This document shows positions 32,195 through 40,868 of a stretch of DNA of 64,000 nucleotides, in pieces. Origin of the DNA: DATKXU01 sp035528905 (GTDB taxonomy: Bacteria > Armatimonadota > UBA5829 > DTJY01). The DNA lies in assembly GCA_035528905.1 (NCBI GenBank), contig DATKXU010000109.1, positions 1 through 64,000 on the forward strand, given 5' to 3'. The position numbers and the translations under genes were made by a program. How positions within the stretch are numbered: position 1 is the first letter of the stretch; each line of letters begins with the position of its first letter. The notes below the pieces were generated by a model. That model worked only from the letters and a program-made list of their open reading frames with translations, searched no databases and was not told the origin of the DNA.

Positions 32195-34987
32195 CTAAGG
32201 CATGGAGTACAGTATCACATACTCCTTCACCGGCGAGCCCTGATGCGACAGTGAGTATTCGAATGTGACTGAGTCGGGGCCGGCCTGGAAATCCACGGGT
32301 ACTTGGCCGTCTTTCGTCACCGCGAGCACTGAGATTCGCGCCGCGTCGGTCCACTGCTTCGGCCTCAAGGCCGCCATCGGGCCGGCCGTGGACGATACGG
32401 TCCTCAGAATCACGCGGTTCGGCTCGATCGTCTGCACAATATGGCATTCCCGGCCCAGATCGAGGCCGTATAGGCGCGTCAACACCCCGGCGATGAGTCG
32501 GCCTTTCTCGTCAAGGGCCAGGCAGCCTTCCTTCGCAAGGGTATGCGAGCCGTGCTCGAACGCGGAATCTGGGCTGTGGTTCGCAAAGATGGTAACCATG
32601 GGAAACACGGTTTTCGTGACGCTGTCGTTGAGATACTCGAACGATTTCAGCTTCCGCCCAAAATAGAGCAAGCAGACGGCCTTCTGAAAGGCATCACAGA
32701 CTTCGCTCTGTTCCCCCGCGCGGCCATACGGGGAGTTCATGTTGTACCCCTTCGCCAGACACCAAGACAGATCACCCTTCGTCAGCACGTACTGCCCCAG
32801 GTCGTGATGGTAAAGAGCCGCGTGCGGCCCGAGGAAATACGTCTCGAGCGGAAAGACCCTCCAGTTTCCTGCGCCGTAAAAAGCATCCCACTCCCAGCCT
32901 TTCATGAACGTGGTGCATGAGAGGCCCAGCTCGATCCCGCAGAAGCCGGATTCGTAGGGCGCCAATCTGTCGAAGCCGCGCTCGGTCATCAAGGGTATCT
33001 TGGCGGACGCCCTCTTCGCATGCTGGATGAGGCCGTGCGTGTACGCCGCCGGGTGAAGAGCGTGCGGGCTGAAGTCGTACGTGTGGCTCCTAGCGCCGAC
33101 CTGATCCTCGAACAGGAGATCTACCTTGCAAGGCCCCGTGAACCCGTTCGCAAGTGCGCGGTTCTTCGCCCGAACCTGCGGGTGATGCGGCGTCACGGTC
33201 ACCATGCCCCAGCCCATCCAAAGCCGGCCGTCGGGAGTCTTCGCGCCGACCGCATCGCCGAACTTGCGGTACGACGCCGACCTCTTGTCCCAGCATGTGG
33301 GGTTGATATACGGCATCACCAGGAGGCCGAGCCGGTTCGCGTTGTCCAGATATTCCGCGAAGCCCTGATCTCCGCCGAATTCCTCCCTCGGCGGCAGGAA
33401 GTCCGGGTAATCGGTATCAAACACGCCGCCGTCCGGACGCCGCCCCGTCTCCGGAGGGTTCCAATAGCAGAGAGGGTGCAGCAGAACCGGCGAAGGGAGG
33501 CTGGAAAGCCCGCGGGCCGACTCCGAGAAAACCTTCGGCTTGTCTCCGCCCCTCTGAGCTATGGCGTCGAAGTTGTACACGAGCAGAACCGACGACCGCA
33601 GTTGGTCGAACAGCTTCCCGCCCAGCTTGGCTTCCACTGTCGGTGACCTATCCAGCCCGTTCTCGCTCCAGTATTTCTCGAATGAATCGAGGGGACTGTG
33701 CCCAAAGATAAAGACGATTGACGGGCTGACCCATGATCCTCCCGCGCCCACGAAGGTATTCGTCTCGCGCGTATATTCCACACGCCGCTTGTCCGGCAGA
33801 TTTCGGAGCTTCAGCTTCGAACTCCAGAAGATCGGCTCGTCCTGAACCGCATAGATTGAGATCGTCCCTCTCGCGACTTCCGCCCATGCAAAGTCTGAGA
33901 AGGCATCGGACGGGTAGTCCATCCCTAGACTTCGGGCCGTCTTGAAGTAGCCCGGAAGGAGTTCAACGCCGCCCAGCCTGGGGAGCACCATTCGCCGGAG
34001 ATTCCGGGCGCCGAGCGCAAGCCCGTCCGGCAGGCGGAAGCATCTAATAGGAGCCGCGCCTACGTTCTTGATAAGCCCCTTGCAGCGGAAGGAATCCGCG
34101 CCGCCGGAGACGACCAGGATCACTTCCAGCTCCTTGCTGAACGTATAGGCGGCCCGAAGCTGCTTGGCCCAGTCGTCCCACGCATACTCGAACGACGCGG
34201 CCTGCGTATTTGGTATGATTTCGCCATCGAACGTAAGCAGAGACCACCATTGTCCGTGCGTCGGCTTCCAGCGAGCCGCGCGACCGCAGAAATCGAGCGA
34301 GATGATCCTTCCCGTCCGCTTGTCAAGCCGCAGCTCGTAGGCAGCACCCTTCAGGCTTATGCTCGATCCACTCTCGGTGAACCGGACCCCTGCCGACGCG
34401 CCGGGATTCAGGGGTTTGGGAATCGCAGGCTGCGCGCTGCATGCCAGGCGCTCGATCCAATCCTTGACCAGCGCGTACTCGGCAGTCGGGCGCCGCGGAT
34501 CCTTGCCCCGGACTCTCATGTTCCGAAGCTGCAGAGAGGCACCCGCGCCCGGCGTGAACAAGCAGAGAACCTTGCCCATAGGGAAATCCAGGTAGTAGTT
34601 GTCATCGTCGGACCAGGGAGCTAAGAACAGGTCTTCCAGCTTGAATTCGAGCTGCGTCCACTCGCCGGTGCCTTTCAAGTTGAGCGTCGGCGTGATGTAC
34701 TCGGCGCCGCTGCCCTCGACGAGGTTGAGGTAAAGCCTGCCGGTCTTGCCTGACGGGACGCGGATGTCCACGGATAAGGACTCGAACGCGGGAATCGCCA
34801 TCTCCTGGCAAATCGCGCATTCGGCGGAAAGCTCCAGATAGGATGGCTCGCCCTTCACGACTCGCACCGCAGCCGGGTTCGATGCCCACGAGGGCATCTT
34901 GTCGAACGGCGCCAGGAGAATGTCGTCGGCGTTGGAAACGGATAGTTGGGCCATAACAACGATCGCAAGAAGGAATATGAAGCGCAT
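32195..34987 (-). CDS. Secreted DUF6259-like glycosidase
   Basis: The product (930 residues) has a signal peptide (MRFIFLLAIVVMAQLSVSNA), an N-terminal carbohydrate-binding-like beta sandwich, a supersandwich domain (AYELRLDKRTGRIISLDF) and a large barrel with LLVMPYINPTCWDK, KVDLLFEDQVGARSHTYDF and LMTERGFDRLAPYE. These match the DUF6259 type of predicted glycosidase; the acids in FEDQ and MTERG are candidate catalytic residues, by inference. The start is at 34987, not 35014, because TTAGGAGAG precedes the former and the signal peptide begins there. The longer frame overlaps the upstream permease stop. It is probably in the operon with the ABC exporter. Confidence 0.7.
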   Translation of the reverse strand: MRFIFLLAIVVMAQLSVSNADDILLAPFDKMPSWASNPAAVRVVKGEPSYLELSAECAICQEMAIPAFESLSVDIRVPSGKTGRLYLNLVEGSGAEYITPTLNLKGTGEWTQLEFKLEDLFLAPWSDDDNYYLDFPMGKVLCLFTPGAGASLQLRNMRVRGKDPRRPTAEYALVKDWIERLACSAQPAIPKPLNPGASAGVRFTESGSSISLKGAAYELRLDKRTGRIISLDFCGRAARWKPTHGQWWSLLTFDGEIIPNTQAASFEYAWDDWAKQLRAAYTFSKELEVILVVSGGADSFRCKGLIKNVGAAPIRCFRLPDGLALGARNLRRMVLPRLGGVELLPGYFKTARSLGMDYPSDAFSDFAWAEVARGTISIYAVQDEPIFWSSKLKLRNLPDKRRVEYTRETNTFVGAGGSWVSPSIVFIFGHSPLDSFEKYWSENGLDRSPTVEAKLGGKLFDQLRSSVLLVYNFDAIAQRGGDKPKVFSESARGLSSLPSPVLLHPLCYWNPPETGRRPDGGVFDTDYPDFLPPREEFGGDQGFAEYLDNANRLGLLVMPYINPTCWDKRSASYRKFGDAVGAKTPDGRLWMGWGMVTVTPHHPQVRAKNRALANGFTGPCKVDLLFEDQVGARSHTYDFSPHALHPAAYTHGLIQHAKRASAKIPLMTERGFDRLAPYESGFCGIELGLSCTTFMKGWEWDAFYGAGNWRVFPLETYFLGPHAALYHHDLGQYVLTKGDLSWCLAKGYNMNSPYGRAGEQSEVCDAFQKAVCLLYFGRKLKSFEYLNDSVTKTVFPMVTIFANHSPDSAFEHGSHTLAKEGCLALDEKGRLIAGVLTRLYGLDLGRECHIVQTIEPNRVILRTVSSTAGPMAALRPKQWTDAARISVLAVTKDGQVPVDFQAGPDSVTFEYSLSHQGSPVKEYVILYSMP

Positions 34988-35010
34988 CTTCTCCACTCTC
35001 CTAAGGAATA

Positions 35011-36690
35011 TCACTCATCAGTCGGGTCGTGGCGCTTGTATACCTCGGCCCCGAGCGCGATACCTGCGGCGGAGATCGCGATAGCGATGCAGCTCGCCGC
35101 TATGGCCGGGAGAACGAAACCGAGGCCAAGGGCATGAAGTATTATGGCGACAGCCAGCGGCAGCCCAATCGCCAGCAACGCCGCAGACATGCCGAGCGCG
35201 CCCGCAATTAACTGCTGAGCCTTGTCGCCGACATCCCGATAGATTATGCCCACGGCAAGCTGCAGGCTGATGCAAGCGTGCGCAAGAAGGGGCAGCACAA
35301 AAGCCGCCGGGACGAGCGGGCTCCCGGACAGGCCGAACGTCGCGCCGACCAGCGCTACCGCCAGCCATACAAATAATGAGTAAGGTGTCGTACCGGACAG
35401 CGTCTCAGCCAGCATGAGCTTCCACGCTCGGATTGGCATGGGCTTCAGGATGTTGGCCTGCTTCACATCAAGCCGCAGGCTGCGCAGAGAAAACAGCAAG
35501 AACAGCCACATCACGTACAGAAGTGCAAGCGCGGCGATTATCCCGGCCTCCCGCGGCGGTATCGCAGTGTGCGTAAACGCTACGCGGAGTCCGATAAGCA
35601 GCAGCACCGCAAGCAGCAAGATCAACACAATCACGGTACCGGACGTTCTTACGGAGATGTTGGAGTTCTTCCAGAAAACGGCGACTGCGCCTCGGCCGAA
35701 GGGCGAGATCCAGGTTCGGACACCCCCCGCTTTACGTCTGTTTTTCCATGCCTCAGCCCTGAGTTTGCTGAAGTCCCAGGTGCAGAAGGCCAGCCTGTAC
35801 ATCGCGTGCCTGACGCTGATGTTCAGCGACGGCTCGTAGGGGTTTTCTTTCCTCGACAGCGTAAGCGCCAATGAAGCGCCGGCGAGTGCAAACAGCGCGG
35901 CGAACTCATAGCCAAAGCCAGGCTTCCAGCCTGCAAACGGGGAGGTCACTAGATCGGTCGTCCACTTCACCGGCAGCACGAGAGTTGTGAGAACAGGATG
36001 GCGGAGCGTGTGCGTCAGACTGGCCGCAATATCGCCGCTCCGCTGGTAGCCGACAAGAACCCCAACTACTGAGAATATGACAATGGCAACCGCGGCCAAT
36101 CTCACCGCCCACGCGAGCCACCAACGACCGCCGGCCCGGAAGGTAGCAACGAGGTTGACAGTCGTGCAAACGTTTATCACCAGAACTGCATACAGCGTAA
36201 CAGCAGCCCACGCCGCCAGCAGCGATGGACCTCCCCCGGATGACCCAGCGAAGGCGCCGAACATCAACCAGTAGAAAATAAGGAAAAAGGTCGCAAACGC
36301 AGCCACGGTCACATAGAGCTTGAGCAGCTTGAAGAGCATGATAAGGCGGCAACTGATCGGCACGGGGAAAAGGAAGTCTATCTCGGCCAAGCCGAACACG
36401 ATCAGGCTCTGCGAGAACGCCCTCAGAAGCCTGTAGACCAAAACGAGTGTCAGCAACCCGAACACCCCAGCCCATACGAGCGGCCATACGAAGTCCGGCA
36501 CCGCCAGGCCGGCCGCAGGCACACCCCTCGGCAATTCCCTGAACTCCCGAGACCCGAGCATCCCCATCTGAAAGAACCAGAGGATGTACGCCAGCATCAG
36601 GAGCGCCGGAATCAGCCTCTTCGGCGACCTGAGGGTGAGCTTCATGTAGTTGACGAACTGTCTGAGCTCAAGATCCAGCAGCATTTTCAT
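35011..36690 (-). CDS. ABC exporter permease (putative ABC exporter family)
   Basis: The 559-residue product is an integral membrane protein with about twelve helices in two halves, with a cytoplasmic stretch near residue 290-330 (KENPYEPSLNISVRHAMYRLAF). It matches the 'putative ABC exporter' membrane family found in Gram-positives and Armatimonadota. It overlaps the ATP-binding protein gene upstream by 23 bases, so the two form one transporter. The substrate is unknown. Its end lies a few bases before the start of the DUF6259-like gene. Confidence 0.8.
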   Translation of the reverse strand: MKMLLDLELRQFVNYMKLTLRSPKRLIPALLMLAYILWFFQMGMLGSREFRELPRGVPAAGLAVPDFVWPLVWAGVFGLLTLVLVYRLLRAFSQSLIVFGLAEIDFLFPVPISCRLIMLFKLLKLYVTVAAFATFFLIFYWLMFGAFAGSSGGGPSLLAAWAAVTLYAVLVINVCTTVNLVATFRAGGRWWLAWAVRLAAVAIVIFSVVGVLVGYQRSGDIAASLTHTLRHPVLTTLVLPVKWTTDLVTSPFAGWKPGFGYEFAALFALAGASLALTLSRKENPYEPSLNISVRHAMYRLAFCTWDFSKLRAEAWKNRRKAGGVRTWISPFGRGAVAVFWKNSNISVRTSGTVIVLILLLAVLLLIGLRVAFTHTAIPPREAGIIAALALLYVMWLFLLFSLRSLRLDVKQANILKPMPIRAWKLMLAETLSGTTPYSLFVWLAVALVGATFGLSGSPLVPAAFVLPLLAHACISLQLAVGIIYRDVGDKAQQLIAGALGMSAALLAIGLPLAVAIILHALGLGFVLPAIAASCIAIAISAAGIALGAEVYKRHDPTDE

Positions 36691-37420
36691 CGGCAGCGCT
36701 ATCCTCGGTCAGCTTGAGGAATACATCCTCGAGAGTGGCATCTTCTCCCATGTGGGCACGACCGTGCAGCTCCTCCAGTGTGCCTTCCGCGACTTTCCTG
36801 CCGCGATCAATGATGAGAATGCGGTCGCACAGCCGCTCCGCTGTGTCGAGCATGTGGGTACTGACGAGAATCGAGCACCCGGCCTCTTTGGAAGCGACCA
36901 TCATGTCCTTCAGCTCGTGGGCGCCCTTCGGGTCTATGCCGATCAGGGGCTCGTCGAGAAGCAGCACCCGGGCATCGTGTATGAAGGCACACGCGGCCGC
37001 CAGCTTCTGCTTCATCCCCTTCGAGAGCGTAAGTACGAGATGGTTTCGCTTCTCCGCAAGATCGAAACGGTCCAGGAGCGCAGATGCCCGGTCGTCGAAC
37101 TTGTCCAGCGTGTCGTAGGCCATCGCGATGAAGCGCAGATGCTCGTACACAGTGAGCATCTCATACGGGTTGGGAGTCTCGGGAACGAAGGCCAGGCTGC
37201 GCTTCGCCCGCTGCTCGTTGGCTGCGAGATCGTACCCGTTGACCAATATGCGCCCGGCGTTCGGGCGCACGATTCCGGCAACGCTGCGGAGTATCGTCGT
37301 CTTCCCGGCGCCGTTCGGCCCGAGCAGGCCGAGAATTTCGCCGTCATTCACCTCAAAGCTCATGCCATCTACCGCGAGCGTCTGCCCATAGTACTTCGTC
37401 AATCCCTCGATAACCAGCAT
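36668..37420 (-). CDS. ABC transporter ATP-binding protein
   Basis: The 250-residue product has Walker A GPNGAGKTT, a Q-loop in FVPETPNPYE, the signature LSKGMKQKL, Walker B VLLLDEPLIGID and the switch VSTHM. These place it in the ABC-2-type exporter branch, with the partner permease encoded immediately downstream (23-base overlap). Its ATG overlaps the stop codon of the DNA glycosylase gene (TGATG), so the three genes are translationally linked. Confidence 0.93.
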   Translation of the reverse strand: MLVIEGLTKYYGQTLAVDGMSFEVNDGEILGLLGPNGAGKTTILRSVAGIVRPNAGRILVNGYDLAANEQRAKRSLAFVPETPNPYEMLTVYEHLRFIAMAYDTLDKFDDRASALLDRFDLAEKRNHLVLTLSKGMKQKLAAACAFIHDARVLLLDEPLIGIDPKGAHELKDMMVASKEAGCSILVSTHMLDTAERLCDRILIIDRGRKVAEGTLEELHGRAHMGEDATLEDVFLKLTEDSAADENAAGS

Positions 37421-38325
37421 CAGAGCACCCTTCTGCTCGGCTTATGCCGAAGGAGGTCCTCATAGAACAGGTATTCCTGCGCCCACCCGGCATAAGGCCC
37501 GAATTTCTGCTGAAAATAACTCGCAATCTGCCGATAGACAGCCGGGGTGAGAGTCTTCTGCTTGAATTCGGGCAGATAGTACTTGACCGCCGCCCGGCGG
37601 ATGTGTGTGTCCACCGGGAACGCCTGATCTTTGTCCAGCGAGAAAAGCAGCACGCAGTCCGCGATCTTGAGTCCCACACCCTCGATGCCGAGAAGCTCCG
37701 CTCTCGCCTCGTCATAGCTCGCCTGGCGGAGCGATTCCAGCCATCCCGCAGGCCGATCCACCAGTTGGCGGGCGACCGAACCCAGGTTCACGCCCCTGAA
37801 TCCGAGGCCGCACAGGTTCGCCAGGTCGTCCACGCTCGCGCTCGCGAGGGCCTCGGCAGTCGGAAACGAGTAGTAATCGTGCCCGTCAACAGCCGCTATC
37901 GGCTCTCCGTAATGGCGCGACAAAGCCTCTACCGCCATGGAAATTCTGGGCACGGAGTTCGCTGCGGAGCAGACGTAGGAGAGCAGAGTCTCCTCCGGCT
38001 CCTGCCTCAGCACCCGGAGGCCCTTGAAGCGTTCGACGGCTTCGACTACGTGCCCGTCGGCGCGCGCGAAATCATCATACAGACTTTCAAGCCTTATGTC
38101 GAGACGGAAGTAGTCGCTGATAAAGGCGTCGTCCAAGCCGCCGGGGAACAACTCGTAGCGGATGACAGGCCCTTCGCGCCCGACCCTGACTACTCTCCGC
38201 CTGACGACGGCCGTCCATCCGCCCTGATGGTCCTCATGCCAGCGGAACGACTGGCCCGGAGTGAGCGTGTGCGTGAGATCCAGCTCATCCGGGCCGATGG
38301 ATATGCTTCCAGGGGGTTGCCACAT
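37420..38325 (-). CDS. 8-oxoguanine DNA glycosylase, OGG1 type
   Basis: The 301-residue product has the OGG1 N-terminal beta domain (LTPGQSFRW) and the HhH-GPD core: LLSYVCSAANSVPRI, then the hairpin-helix-hairpin LLGIEGVGLKIADCV with the catalytic Lys, and AFPVDTHIRRAAVKYY with the catalytic Asp. Such enzymes excise 8-oxoguanine opposite C and have AP-lyase activity. The start at 38325 is used because the longer frame to 38475 is encoded by a dispersed palindromic repeat and does not belong to the family. Translation of the ABC ATPase gene overlaps its stop. Confidence 0.86.
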   Translation of the reverse strand: MWQPPGSISIGPDELDLTHTLTPGQSFRWHEDHQGGWTAVVRRRVVRVGREGPVIRYELFPGGLDDAFISDYFRLDIRLESLYDDFARADGHVVEAVERFKGLRVLRQEPEETLLSYVCSAANSVPRISMAVEALSRHYGEPIAAVDGHDYYSFPTAEALASASVDDLANLCGLGFRGVNLGSVARQLVDRPAGWLESLRQASYDEARAELLGIEGVGLKIADCVLLFSLDKDQAFPVDTHIRRAAVKYYLPEFKQKTLTPAVYRQIASYFQQKFGPYAGWAQEYLFYEDLLRHKPSRRVL

Positions 38326-38360
38326 TACTGTTTCCAAAACCACTACTCCTCTTTCTGTTA

Positions 38361-38455
38361 TATGGGAGGGCGATCCGCCGAAGCCTTGGCGAAGGCGGAC
38401 TCCCGAGCCGCATTCACCCGGCTCAGCAGGAGCTTCGCCCTCCCGGATGCCCTTT
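38361..38455. repeat. GGGAGGG-bounded palindromic repeat, copy A
   Basis: The element is bounded by GGGAGGG (38364-38370) and CCCTCCC (38438-38444) and contains an inverted copy of GAGCTTCGCCCTCCC. It resembles 46255-46356 (copy B), with the order of its inner arms reversed. Read on the minus strand it would encode EGEAPAEPGE, giving false N-terminal extensions to the OGG1 gene. Confidence 0.75.
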
Positions 38456-38460
38456 TCGAA

Positions 38461-38535
38461 CAATCCAACATCCAATATCCAATATCACTCGTCACTCGTC
38501 ACGATCCACGAGTACGGGTACGAGTAGGAGTGGTT
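38461..38535. repeat. Microrepeats (ATCCAATATCC and CGTCACTCGTCAC units)
   Basis: Runs of CAACATCCAATATCC, CACTCGTCACTCGTC and CGAGTACGGGTACGAGTA follow each other between the DNA glycosylase and phosphoesterase genes. They are degenerate tandem repeats of 6-10 base units. Confidence 0.65.
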
Positions 38536-38559
38536 CCCCGGATCGCCCGACCGTTTCCA

Positions 38560-39201
38560 TCACAGCTTATGGTACTCGACCTCGATGGCCTCCTGGTTGA
38601 TCTCAAAGCTCCAGTAGTCGCCCTCGCAGGTATAGCCCACATTTACGATGATGCGCCCGTCCTTGAGGACGCGCTTCTGCGGAACGTGGAGGTGCCCGCA
38701 GAGGTGGAGGCGGGGCGAGATGACGTGGAAGGCGTCCAGGAAGCACCTCTGGCCGCCGCGCGTTCCGCTGGGAGTCGCATCCGCAAGGCCGATGGGACAC
38801 CCGTGGCTCAGGAGTACGTCCACGCCTCTCCCGGCGAGTCCGGAGGCGAAGGTCGCAACGTCCTCATCGGTCACGTAGTGCGGCTGACGGTGTGACTTCG
38901 CCCAGATCCCGCTTATCCCCGCGAATCGGAGGCCGTCTCGCTCCCTGATCTCACCGGCTGAGAGAAGAACCGGATCCCCATCGAGATTCCTGACTTGGGA
39001 GAGCAACCCCAAATCATCGTGGTTCCCATAGACGGTGAATACGGGCGCCGCCGCGAGAATAGCATCCAGGGCGCCGGGATCCATCTCCGCCGGATCGCCC
39101 CAGTCGCCGCAGCAGAGAAGCAGATCGGGCCGGGCGTCTTCGACAGCCCTGAAGACATATTTCAACTCGCCGTGCATATCACCGACAGCAATAACTCTCA
39201 T
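38560..39201 (-). CDS. Metallophosphoesterase (calcineurin-like)
   Basis: The 213-residue product has the dinuclear-metal motifs of the calcineurin-like superfamily: VIAVGDMHGE, LLLCCGDWGDP, VYGNHDDL, DVLLSHG and LHLCGHLHVP. Small stand-alone members act on phosphodiesters, nucleotides or proteins; the substrate is unknown. The ATG at 39201 (or 39207) was chosen because the fold begins with MRVIAVGD; the longer upstream frame extends into the divergent promoter region of the LCP gene and is unlikely. Confidence 0.85.
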   Translation of the reverse strand: MRVIAVGDMHGELKYVFRAVEDARPDLLLCCGDWGDPAEMDPGALDAILAAAPVFTVYGNHDDLGLLSQVRNLDGDPVLLSAGEIRERDGLRFAGISGIWAKSHRQPHYVTDEDVATFASGLAGRGVDVLLSHGCPIGLADATPSGTRGGQRCFLDAFHVISPRLHLCGHLHVPQKRVLKDGRIIVNVGYTCEGDYWSFEINQEAIEVEYHKL

Positions 39202-39328
39202 GAGCATACTCGCAAGCCAGGCCGGTATTGGGTACAAACATACCGGCGCTTCCGCACGATCCCCGGAGAGCCCGGAACAGGAAACCCGGTCGGTTGGCCT
39301 GGCTGCCGAAAATAAGACATCTGTTTGA

Positions 39329-39357
39329 TTGACCCGAAAGCGCCACTTCAGTATAAT
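39329..39357 (+). promoter_or_regulatory. Sigma-70-type promoter of the LCP gene
   Basis: TTGACC (39329-39334), a 17-base spacer and a perfect TATAAT (39352-39357), 57 bases before the ATG at 39414. Confidence 0.8.
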
Positions 39358-39413
39358 TGAGCGGTTGGCCGCTGGGAGCGCGCTTTGTTCCAGGCCAACC
39401 GAGATACCGTCCC

Positions 39414-40418
39414 ATGAGCAATATAGGCCGCATCGCAAAACGGGAAAACGTAGAACGCAGAGCCGGAAAGACGGGCCGACTATTCAGACGAGTCTTGAAG
39501 CTGCTGCTGCTCATGATTGTCATTGTCGCGGGCATCGGCGCCAGCCTCTTCTCATATTACTATTGTTCGTCCCGCACGTTCAAGGACACTGTTAGCGTCC
39601 TGCTTTCGGGAGCCGAGGTGCCGGAGAAGGCATTCCCCGGTCGGACTGAGGTAAACATCCTGCTGATGGGCCGTGACCTCGACAGAGACCGCTGCGGGCG
39701 AGTGGTTAATACCCACGGGCGGACCGATGCAATGATGCTCGCTCACATAGACTTTCGGAAACGGTCAGCCGATATCCTCTCGATTCCAAGGGACACACTG
39801 GTGCGCATTCCCGGCTACCGGGGCAAGCGCAGAATCAGCTATGCGAATGCGCTTGGCGGCCCTGAGTTGGCCCGGCGGACTATTTCGGAGTTCCTGGGAG
39901 TATATCCCGACCACTACCTGCTGGTGAACTTCGACGGCTTTGAGAAAGCAATTGACGATCTCGGAGGCTTGGCTGTGACCGTGGGCAAAAGGCTGGACTA
40001 CGACGATAGTTGGGGGAATCTGCACATACATCTGAAGGCAGGAAAACGGGTACTGAACGGCGAACAATGCATGGGGTTTGTGCGATATCGGCAATCCAAC
40101 AACGGCGAGGGCGAGAGCGACTTCGTAAGGATAGGTAGGCAGCAAGAGTTCCTTCGAGCAGCCAGGGCCAAGCTTTCAAGCCCTGGTGTCATGTTTAGGC
40201 TTCCCGAGGTTTTGGATACCATAAGAGAGGACATTGAAGGCAACCTCACACTGCCCCAGGTGATATGCCTGGCGCGTTTCATCAAGGCTCTTCCCCCCGG
40301 GTCGGAAATCAGGATGGAAACACTGCCGGCACTCGACGGGGGCGGCGTATTCGTGCGAGCCGACCTCCATGCGACCAGAGAGTTGCTCAGGCAAATGTTC
40401 TTTGACAACCAGCGCTAG
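39414..40418 (+). CDS. LytR-CpsA-Psr (LCP) family protein
   Basis: The 334-residue product has one membrane anchor near residues 27-47 and an extracytoplasmic LCP domain: NILLMGRDLDRDR, THGRTDAMMLAHID (conserved Arg/Asp), SIPRDTLVRIPGY, RRISYANALGGPEL, and VRYRQSNNGEGESDFVRIGRQQEFL with the double Arg pyrophosphate-binding pattern. LCP proteins transfer glycopolymers from an undecaprenyl carrier to peptidoglycan or proteins. The ATG at 39414 is used because the longer frame begins inside the promoter. Its partner polymer may be the one pyruvylated by CsaB, but this is inference. Confidence 0.86.
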   Translation: MSNIGRIAKRENVERRAGKTGRLFRRVLKLLLLMIVIVAGIGASLFSYYYCSSRTFKDTVSVLLSGAEVPEKAFPGRTEVNILLMGRDLDRDRCGRVVNTHGRTDAMMLAHIDFRKRSADILSIPRDTLVRIPGYRGKRRISYANALGGPELARRTISEFLGVYPDHYLLVNFDGFEKAIDDLGGLAVTVGKRLDYDDSWGNLHIHLKAGKRVLNGEQCMGFVRYRQSNNGEGESDFVRIGRQQEFLRAARAKLSSPGVMFRLPEVLDTIREDIEGNLTLPQVICLARFIKALPPGSEIRMETLPALDGGGVFVRADLHATRELLRQMFFDNQR

Positions 40419-40525
40419 TACGAATCGGCTCTCAAACCGATAATCAGGGTGGTAGAGTAACGGCGTACCAGCCAAGAGGAGTGGTGAATTCGTCTGCCCT
40501 ATTGTACATTATTTCGTCTTGCCTC

Positions 40526-40554
40526 TTGACTTGCCCTGCAAAACGTGTTAGCAT
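40526..40554 (+). promoter_or_regulatory. Sigma-70-type promoter of the prepilin gene
   Basis: TTGACT (40526-40531), a 17-base spacer and TAGCAT (40549-40554). The start of transcription would be about 310 bases before the prepilin ATG. Confidence 0.65.
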
Positions 40555-40561
40555 AAGTGGT

Positions 40562-40868
40562 AGGTAGGTAAATGGCACAGCTATCTCCAGTTTCGGGAGG
40601 CTGGATAGCCAAGTACTCTCGAGTGAGCTGTGCGGGCTGGATTTCCCGATAGTTTCCCACTCGGATGCCGAACGGCGGGGCCGCGAGAGGCGGCCGCCAA
40701 CATGCAAGACCTTATACAAAACCGCATATTACAAGTTTTGGCAGGGCGCGTTCGGAGCCCTGAAACCAATACAGCTTTGAAAAGGAGGCGGTCTGGACAT
40801 GCGTTAAAAATGCGAGAAGGACCATGTATTGGTCGGATTTGCTTTGAATCTAGCCAGGAGGTGTAATT
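40562..40868 (+). promoter_or_regulatory. Long structured leader of prepilin gene 1 with short upstream ORFs
   Basis: The leader has five stems: GCACAGCT/AGCTGTGC (40575-40633) enclosing a GCTATC-type hairpin, GGCCGC/GCGGCC (40674-40698), CAAAAC/GTTTTG (40717-40740), CAGGGC/GCCCTG (40742-40762) and GACCA/TGGTC (40820-40834). A strong AAAGGAGG precedes a two-codon ORF (ATG CGT TAA, 40799-40807), and an 18-codon ORF (40810-40866) ends two bases before the prepilin ATG. I recognise no named riboswitch. Confidence 0.5.

Noticed and set aside
38326..38475. N-terminal extension of the DNA glycosylase (EGEAPAEPGE part)
   Set aside because: It is encoded by the GGGAGGG-bounded palindromic repeat; OGG1 homology begins at 38325.
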